A stretch of DNA of 64,000 bases, taken from positions 326,660-390,659 of the forward strand of contig NW_026251739.1 in the NCBI RefSeq assembly GCF_025024155.1, read 5' to 3'. This document shows positions 56,532 through 64,000 of the stretch, piece after piece. The position numbers were made by a program, and so were the translations under genes. Source of the stretch: Gamsiella multidivaricata. Its lineage: Eukaryota; Mortierellomycota; Mortierellomycetes; Mortierellales; Mortierellaceae. Below the pieces are notes generated by a model, which saw only the letters and a list, made by a program, of their open reading frames with translations, did no database searches and was not told where the DNA came from. Position 1 is the first letter of the stretch. The number at the start of each line of letters is the position of its first letter.

Positions 56532-59469
56532 CTAATGGACTAAAACCGTGCCAAAGACTAAGCCCTACCAGGTCTTGGGCTCTCAAGAGAAACGATTGCC
56601 GCCCTCAAGAACACCAGGAACAGACGTGGAAAGGCTTAGGACAAATGCTGCCGTCCTGGCGAATCGGCCTAGTGTGCTGGGTCGGAGACAACACTTGGGT
56701 ACATATGGCTGGTGCTGTCCCCGAACCTTTTGTTCAAACTGGTTCTTTTTGTTGGGATTGTCCAATTCGTGGATCTTTGATACGGTATATGAAGTGCGGG
56801 CTAAGCATGAGTTTCGGTGTGGATCACGTTGTCCATCCAATCATATACGGAGCATAGTAAAAGTACACATGCGCGCAGCATTTTTGATAAGAAAGCGACC
56901 AAATGGGCGCACGCTGACCTAGCATAATGCGGTTTGTAAGCACGAATAAATTCTTTGCGCTTGCATGGCAGACTAACCATATCAAAGTTCTTCTCAGGAA
57001 GTCGCTTACTCTAATGAGTGAGCGACTGACATTTATTCACTTACACTGATTGTCTTCGGAACTTTTGTTGAGAACGCCTCTGACGCGCTGTGCCGGTTTT
57101 CCCAGCTGAGACGCCAAGCTCGATCCACTGAAGTTGTTATGATGCCACCCCTGCGAATTCTCTGGGCGAGAATAATGTCATCCTTGACCGTAATTATCAC
57201 GCTGTCCGTCATCTTCTCAAGAAACCATTGATCCCGCTTGGTGTGGACCAAGCTTCTTCGAAAATTCGGAGCTAGTCCCGATGAAAGCATCAAAGGATCC
57301 ACGACTTGATTGCGCACAGCCCGAGTCTGATCCCAAATACGGCAGCTGGATATTTTTCTACCGGTAAATCGAAAGGCTGGCTCCGGTACCTTAGCGATAG
57401 CTCGATTTATTTTCTGTCGAACATGACCTTTTAGGAGTCATATCTGTGCCCTTGTCCTCCAGCTGCAGCCGTATCGAGTGTTTTTGTAACAATGCGAGTT
57501 TGGAGTGGTTACTATGTTTCGCGTTCTCTGATTCCGCTCCCAGTACTACATTTCGTAGTTGGAAGTCGCTTGTCTCCACGAGCTTGCTACAGTTATCACA
57601 GGAGGTCCTCAATAGTAGTTCGCGATTTTTGCCTTTAAAAAATGGAAATTATTCTTGAGTGTATCGATGGGTGTCGCCACGAAGCGGAGGTTGTTAAATA
57701 TCATTACCTTGCAGAAGTGCGGCTACTCAATGGTTGCAAAGGGAAGGAGCTGAGAGATAAGAATGAGTGCGATACATAGTCGGTTTGATTCATGCCAGGA
57801 TTCAGGCAAGAATTTAAAAGCTTGAAAGGAATCAATCAACGACATTTGGGTAGCGGTGCTACATTTTCGGCACTCTCTTTGGCGGGTTTGGAGCCATTAT
57901 CGGCGCATCATACATGTCGTTGTGATCAGTTGCGAGGCGGTTGTTCATGCTTAGAGCACTAAAGTCGTAGGAGTGCTCGTTTGAGGCATAGCCAATCTAA
58001 TGCTGCGGTGAAGAGACTGAGTGACAACGCGCAGCCAAATAGCCTTTATGTGGGATTTAGGTGCGCGGGGAAACAAGATGGATGAACGACAGTCAGAAGC
58101 CAAGTACCTTTAGTCCGTCCACTGCTAAGCAAAAGCTGGAGCTTGCTTACTTAGTAAGTAGGAGCTGGTTTGGGTCCCTCGTCGGAGGCGCTCAGCAGCA
58201 AATAGTGCACAGACCCAGCTGACGACCGTACGTGTTCGAAAGACATGATCATACGTCTCAGATGCCATATAGTATGGCTATGTTTTGCGAGCACAAGAAA
58301 AGGGACGCCTTGGGCCAATGGTCGTTTGCAGCTTAAAACGAACACTGTGGCACTACAATGACAATGCGATACACAAATTCAGGTGGAAAATGTAGACTGT
58401 GTTTCGCCAAATAGCCTACTGACAACAACCATGTTAATGCTGGCGGTGGATAGAGTAAGGCTGATAACGTTGCACAGGCTGGGTAAAATATTTATTGCAA
58501 GGTGTTTGTGAGCAGACGAGTACGGCGAAGGATTTTGATTCTTTGGAATGCCTTTACGCAATTGTCGCACACAGGCACATAGTCCACAAACACAAGCGCT
58601 TTTGCAACACACGGTGCACAAACAAATCACACATGAAGAGACGGCACTTGGGCCAGACAGAAGAATGAATATCGAAGCGGAAAAGTGAAAAGTTGGCAAT
58701 CGGGACATAAGAGACCGCTGTTGCGATTCAGGTGCCCACTGTTCATGCAGTATCACTATTTATTTTCATGTGGGGCTCTACGTAGGGTTTCCTGTCTGTT
58801 CCGGCTCGCAGGGTACCTGTTGAAAACCAAATCGGCACCATGTCAACTGATTGTATTACAAGCAGGTATGCAGAGAAAAAAGAAAAAGTGAGAGCCAGAC
58901 TGGGCGCTGAGTGCTGAAGGGCACTTGAGAAAGAAGAAAAGCATTATAAGGTTGTCTCTACAAATAACTGCATTAGCTCTAGTATACAACTGGCAATACA
59001 AATGGAAGGAGAGCCAAGTGGGCCGCCAGAAGTGTGAAGGAGTAAAAAAGAGAGCTGCTCAACATGCCAAACAATAAGAGGAAAAGGCATTATCATTACT
59101 CCCCTTTGTCGATTCTCTTCGTCCTCTGCAGCAGAGCAAAAGAACGTCGTACTGCTTTGTTTGTTGTAGTTGCTGCTGCTGTTGCTGCTGCTATCCCTCC
59201 GTTACGTCTTTGTTTCTTTTCCCTTCCCCACAGACGCACACCGCAAAGTAAACCACTACCTCCTTCTCCTCGCCCTTCGCCCCCTCCTCCTCCTCCCTTC
59301 CTCCTTCCCCACCGCCCTCCTACCCCCTTCAACTCATACTCTTCTCACCTCTCTCGACCATCCTCCCGCCTCACTCTTCCTCATCAACCTCATTCCTTGT
59401 CAAACCTCATTCTCGCTTTCGTCTCCCGAGTCTGATTCCCAAGAAGAGGGAACAGGAAACTAATATCTC
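56532..59469. other. Gene-poor stretch, about 2.9 kb
   Basis: The longest interval without an assigned gene. I could not place any known family here. Two minus-strand open frames (57033-57405 and about 57391-57640) are listed separately as a possible small gene. From about 59100 to 59460 the plus strand is extremely C/T-rich (CCTCCTCCTCC-like), probably leader and promoter of the MIT-domain gene. A short palindrome CTTAC-TTA-GTAAG lies near 58149. I see no terminal repeats, transposase motifs or target-site duplications. Confidence 0.5.
57033..57640 (-). other. Possible unannotated or decayed gene (two open frames)
   Basis: Two adjacent minus-strand frames look more protein-like than their surroundings. 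The upstream one (about 57391-57640) reads LLLRTSCDNCSKLVETSDFQ, with a CxxC pair, and charged residues. The other (57033 to about 57430) reads RRSLVHTKRDQWFLEKMTDS, then VIITVKDDIILAQRIRRGG. They overlap in different frames; joining would need an intron or a frameshift, and I could not place good splice sites. Neither is recognised. It could be a fast-evolving gene, a remnant, or chance. Confidence 0.25.
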
Positions 59470-62400
59470 ATGACACCTGCACCTTCTTCCAGGAACAGGA
59501 GGTCTGCGACCCTTGGTAATATCCCACCACCCTCTGGACCACCACCTCCACCACCGCAGCTCGGCTATTCCAACAGCGCCAACCACGGTTATGGTTACGG
59601 CCACGGCCAGAACAGTCCCAATCCCTCGCCACACTCCTCGTATTCGTCGCAGTCAGGGCAGCTCAACGTCAACGCAGCAGGGCAACTAGTCTATCCAGGA
59701 GGAGCAATCTATGATCCCCCTCGGGCTTCGTTCTCTTCGTCATCGCGCGCCAGTCCAGTGGGCCGCTCACGGTCGGGTCGGGACCGAGAACAGGAGCTCT
59801 GGTCGGACGGCAACTGGAGGAGTATCTTTGATGCTGCCCTGGTGAAGGCACAGCAAGCAGTCCAGTTGGACGAACTCCAGGAGACCACCCTCGCAGCGAA
59901 TCTGTATGCTCAAGCAGCTAATGACCTCGGACGCGTCATTCCCATGTGTTCCAGTGAAAAGAAGAAACAATCGATGCTTGCTATTGTAAGTAAGCCAGTA
60001 AGGCATTCGAAAGATAGAGAGAGAGCGAAATCTGCATTCTAAAAAACTAAGCGTGAGGCTGAAACCGCAATGCTCCAGTCAGAAACCTGCCCTGATTCAC
60101 TGGTGCATTTGCTCAGGCACGACCCTCCAAATGACTGGATTTGGGTTTGCCACCAAAACGATGGACACTGACCACATACAAACATACAAACATACAAACA
60201 TATGCACATATAGCAAGCAATCTATCTCGACAGAGTCTCACAGCTCAAAGAGTCTGCATTGAATAGGAATGGTGGGATCCCACCGACACCATCAGCCTCG
60301 CACTCCCCAGCAACCAGTGAGAGCCATGACGGCGGTTACGGTCATCATTACTCTGTTTCCAGCAACCGAGGTGCTGGCTATGGCGATGAATCACAGCAAT
60401 ATCCATATCAGCCTCCAATGTACAACCAGCCGCAGCAGCAACGCTATCAGTACCAGCCCCCACCGCCACATTCCCAGCTGCAGCAACCGTATCAGTTCCG
60501 GCAGGCACAACAGCCGCAGATCCAGCAGCCCGAGTTCCAGCAGCTAGAGTTCCAGCAGCCAGAGCTCCAGCAGCCCGAGCCCCAGAGCCAGCCAGAAAAG
60601 AGCTTTCGACTGTTCAGCAAGAAACGCTCCAAAACACAGCCCTCAGCTCCTCAGCCTCCTGAGCTCGGTCAGTTTCTTCATGCTCAGGATTATTCTGGGA
60701 ATTACAACCCTACTGACAACAATGGGCACCTTCCATATGACGGACGTGGCGTCGGGGGCAATGATGCATATTCCACGTCCTATGTGGACCCACCAAGGAC
60801 ACCCAGTCCGACACCAGTAGTATCGCCAATATTCATGAGTCATCCTCCTGTACAGAGTCAAGGTTCCGGAAAAAAACAGGAGAGTGATTCGAAAAAGAAT
60901 CAAGATGTGTCCAGCAAGTCGTCCAAGTGGAGGCCGTTTGGAAAAAAGAAATCAAAGTCCTTTTCAAACAATGAGACTTCGACAGCCTTCAATCTACAGC
61001 AAGAGAGCGCGCAGATCGTTCCGGTATTGCCATTGAACACTGAACAAGAGCAGATGCAGCAGTCGATGCAATATTTAGTGGATTCTGTAAATCATGCGGA
61101 TGTTTACCCACAACGGAACCAGGCGGATTGGTATGTAGAGGACGGCCCTGAGGATAGTTTCGACGATGAGGACCAAGATCAGTACTACGATAACGAGGAC
61201 GAGGATATCGATCCTTTCTACATCGCGGACACTAAGGGTCGCGCCCAAGCGTTCGAGGGCATGGTAAGGCGCATATGAAACGATTTTATGCTATGAAGAA
61301 GCTCAGTTGCTTGTTGGGACTGTTGTACTAACGTTTTTTGTACCTTCTTACTATCTTACTAGGATTCTGGAAAGGCGGGCCCGAAGTCAGCGATATCCCA
61401 AGAAGAACCGCAATCTATGTCTCGCAAGCCTTTGAACCACAGCGCCTCATCATATTCTCAGGAGCAGAGTTTCACGCCGAATTTCAATTATTCGCAGCCA
61501 GATCCTCCTGGACTCTCAGCTCAGCACGATTCCCAGGATCAGGATTCCAGCCCTCTTGCTAACGAGCATGCTTATATCTCGAACTACACGGATGATATGG
61601 AGGACGAGGATGACTACCATAATGTTCCCGGTTCCTCTTTCCAACAGCAATACCAAGCTGAGGACCCCTCATCTCCGTTAGAGCAATTTGTGGATGCAGA
61701 GGAGATGTTTGAAGAAGAAATATCTGCGAAGGAAACAGAAGAGGAGGTTTCGAAGGAAGAGGAGGGGCGGCCGTTGTTTCTGAGGAGCCCAAGGTACGCC
61801 CTCCTGCAAGGACGTTCACCAGTGCCTTCATTGAATCTACGCATGAAATTGGGGCGGATGATAAGGACGAGCCCAAGCTGGAGAAGTCGAAATCGAAGCG
61901 TACGTGGTTTGGCAAGAAGAAGAAGGACAAGGAAAAGGACACGGACAAGGAGATGGAGAAAGAAAAGGACTCCGACCGACTCGGCAACGTCGCCAAGCTT
62001 ATGGACGAGGCTATGTTTGGTGGCGGGAGCTTTCACAAACCCAGTAAGGACAAGCTAAAGGACAACAATAACATCGCCTCCTTGACTAAGGTCGATCCTC
62101 AAACCTCAGAGCAGCAGCATCAGCCGCCTCAAGCGCAACTTCGACCGCAACCTCCAGCTCAAGCGGAAGAGGATTCAGAGATGCCAGCAACTTCAGTAAC
62201 TCCGATTGCCCCCAATGTTCAGGATCCGTCTTCGGTTCAGGATGCATCGGCCGTGAATACATCTGAAACTACAGTCAACGAACAGCAGCAGTTGGCCAAC
62301 GATGCATCTCCACAATTCGACACTGAGCTCCCAGACTTGCAGACCGAAGACGTTGTGGCTGAAGCAGGTGCTTCGCCGACGAGTCAGGATGCCAAGTCCA

Positions 62401-64000
62401 TTGTGTCTGACACTCAGAAGCGTATCAAATCACGGCACTTTAGCATTTTCAAAAGCAAGAAGAACAAGGATTCGAAGGAGACTGAACAGCCAGAGGAGGG
62501 CTCGACTTTGATCCGAACCGTGACCAATGACGACGACAAGTCCATGCACAGTCAACAGACCCACCAGAGCTCTCAAAGCGCTGACAGGAAGCTAGCTGAT
62601 GTTAAGGCAGTCGATCCCAAGACGGTTGAGCAAAAAAGCGCTGATCGCAAGGCCGCTGAAATGGCGGTTGCTCTGGCAGTGCGACCAAAGGAGAAGGAGA
62701 AGAAGAGGGACAGCGATGAATATGTCCCATACGAGTACCAGGAGGACGTGGAAGGGCCGCTGATGGAGAGAGTCGAGGTCGATGAAGACCGCGAGGTCAT
62801 CGGCTTCGTCCTGGTAAGTAGCTAATCGATATGCTGACTTCGCATCAGTACATTCTATTTTGCTGCCATCGTACTTGTATGCTAATTCATTTTCCTTTTT
62901 CTTTTTTCTTTAATTTTTCATGCTATGTAGCCTGTGGAAGAAATCATGGACTACACTCTGGAAGGAAACGAGGAAGCGGCGCTCGAAAACTGGGACTCAT
63001 GGGTTAACCAGCTGGAGTCTTTTGAGAAGGTTCTCGCGGACAAGGGTCTCAAGAAGGAGAAGGTTAAGAAGGCCAAGAAAGTCAAAGAGCTGAAGCCTAC
63101 CCAGGAGGACAATCTTTATCCACTGGGATCGCTCAAGGCCAACCGCTCGAGCATTTTTGGTATCGGACGCTCCGACAACCTCAAGTCGCGCACCAGCACC
63201 ACCTTAGATCTGAACTCGACCCTTAGAGACAGTCGTCCATTGAGCATGAGCACTACTTTATTGGATGACGCTTCGATTGCCCCTCGCCCTTCTTTCCAGT
63301 CCTCCAGATCTGGAGAGTCCGAGGCGCCCTCGCAACTTGTCGCTACTCCGTCCACCAGAAAGCGCTGGTGGAATCCCAAGCGCAAGGAGACACCATCGAT
63401 TTATCGCGCCTCCAACGCATTTTCGTTTACTGATCTCGATCAAGATCGGCATTTATCAACATTGCTGCAGTCTCCTGGCCAAGTTCGGTCCAACGAAGAC
63501 TTGACGTTGAGCACTCAACTGCTATCGCTGCCCATCACGCTCAGCGAGCCTTCAACGCCTGCTCCAGACACCATCAAAGAGGCCTCGACAGCCATGGAAA
63601 CTGTGTCAAAACAGATAGAAGCCAATAAGGAGGAACCAGAGGAGGAGCTCAAGGAGAAACCTAAGGAAGAACCCAAAGAGAAAACCAACGAGAAATCCAG
63701 GGAGGAGCCCAGGGAAGAACCCAAGGAGGAGGTGGATGAAACACCGGTTGCGCCAATGCCTAAGGTCAAGACCAAGAGCAGCAAGCCCAAGCTGCTTCCA
63801 ATTTCAACTCCCCTGCCTCAGCTGCTCAAGATGGACAGCGCGGAGGAGCTATGGTTGTATGTTCAGCAGGCCAAGACGTACGCGACTAGTCGGATGAACA
63901 AGGGGGACAAGCGATCGGCAGCCATTGCCTTGAAGCGAGCACAGGCCCTTGAGACTCGATGGCAGGAGGTCCTACTGGAGATGGCCTCGAGCGATGAGGA
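59470..64000 (+). CDS. Large MIT-domain protein, partial at right edge, one apparent frameshift
   Basis: MIT domains bind ESCRT-III tails or microtubules, usually in endosomal sorting. Exons: 59470-59985, 60214-61263, 61363-62813, 62931 to beyond 64000; at least 1360 residues. The N-terminus is Pro/Ser/Gly-rich. The MIT-like helical domain at about 110-190 (ALVKAQQAVQLDELQETTLA, then AANLYAQAANDLGRVI) continues over intron 1 as QAIYLDRVSQLKES. The middle is Gln/Pro-rich with repeated Gln-Gln-Pro-Glu units and several KKKSK-type basic patches. Near the edge a second helical segment appears (AEELWLYVQQAKTYATSRMN). In exon 3 the reading frame changes at about 61762-61767: before it reads ETEEEVSKEEEG, after it reads AAVVSEEPKVRPPA, which one missing G in the GGGG run would explain. 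Function beyond MIT is unknown. Confidence 0.75.
60174..60205 (+). repeat. ACATACAA 8-bp tandem repeat
   Basis: About 3.5 copies of ACATACAA in intron 1 of the MIT-domain gene, ending 8 nt before the inferred acceptor (TATAG at 60209-60213). Such a repeat so near an acceptor could affect splicing if its length varies. Confidence 0.75.

Noticed and set aside
58965..58990. Short 18S-rRNA-like string (CATTAGCTCTAG)
   Set aside because: Only about a dozen bases match and neighbouring rRNA sequence is absent.

Overview
The window is about 64 kb of nuclear DNA from a filamentous fungus. I read 24 protein-coding genes on both strands, most with several introns of about 80-150 nt that use GTRNGT donors and TAG/CAG acceptors. 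Long A/T homopolymers sit in introns and leaders. The gene families are eukaryotic and fungal (SYG1/XPR1, long-chain alcohol oxidase, YTM1, DNM1, PRP40, an RLM1/MEF2-type MADS factor, a large F-box/LRR protein). The intron density, the FKBP25-type immunophilin and the sphingomyelin-synthase-like protein (both unusual in Dikarya) point to an early-diverging lineage. Mortierellomycota is my best guess; this is inference, not proof. I see no prophage, insertion sequence, CRISPR array, rRNA gene or convincing tRNA.

Layout. 0.8-2.8 kb: TFIIIB subunit BDP1 (+). 2.9-5.6: fatty alcohol oxidase (-), with a C-terminal AKL peroxisomal signal. 6.7-7.4: COX12 (+). 7.8-10.1: splicing factor PRP4 (+). 11.0-13.4: VAP/MSP-domain membrane protein (+). 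13.5-17.8: SYG1-like phosphate transporter (-). 19.2-20.4: sphingomyelin-synthase-like enzyme (+). 21.6-23.8: MADS-box factor (+). 24.2-25.1: FKBP25-like isomerase (-). 25.4-26.8: TRM140/METTL2-like tRNA methyltransferase (+). 27.4-28.6: MDR-family reductase A (+). 28.8-31.0: aspartic protease (-). 31.3-33.0: YTM1 (-). 33.1-35.4: mitochondrial Glu-tRNA synthetase (-). 35.5-36.2: LYR protein (+). 36.4-38.7: SAS10/UTP3 (+). 39.3-42.4: DNM1 (+). 42.6-44.6: TAD1/ADAT1 (-). 44.7-47.6: PRP40 (+). 47.9-49.0: ATP4 (-). 49.8-52.0: mitoribosomal mS29 (+). 52.9-54.2: MDR-family reductase B (+). 54.5-56.5: F-box/LRR protein (-). 56.5-59.5: gene-poor. 59.5-64.0: large MIT-domain protein (+), cut by the right edge and carrying one apparent frameshift.

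How the genes relate. There are no operons. Functions cluster loosely: RNA polymerase III transcription and RNA processing (BDP1, PRP4, PRP40, TRM140, TAD1), ribosome biogenesis (YTM1, SAS10) and mitochondria (COX12, Glu-tRNA synthetase, LYR protein, DNM1, ATP4, mS29). Several neighbours are head-to-head over short gaps (FKBP25/TRM140 248 bp, Glu-RS/LYR 97 bp, TAD1/PRP40 178 bp, ATP4/mS29 832 bp), so shared bidirectional promoters are likely. I found no clearly new multi-gene system. The best leads are gene-level: the sphingomyelin-synthase-like enzyme, a 10-nt microexon in DNM1, a 24-nt microexon in SYG1, a pepsin-like protease with a CaaX-type end, the duplicated reductase pair, and the frameshift in the MIT gene.

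Exon boundaries were set by hand from splice signals, reading-frame phase and family conservation. Sums of exon lengths close in frame for every complete gene.
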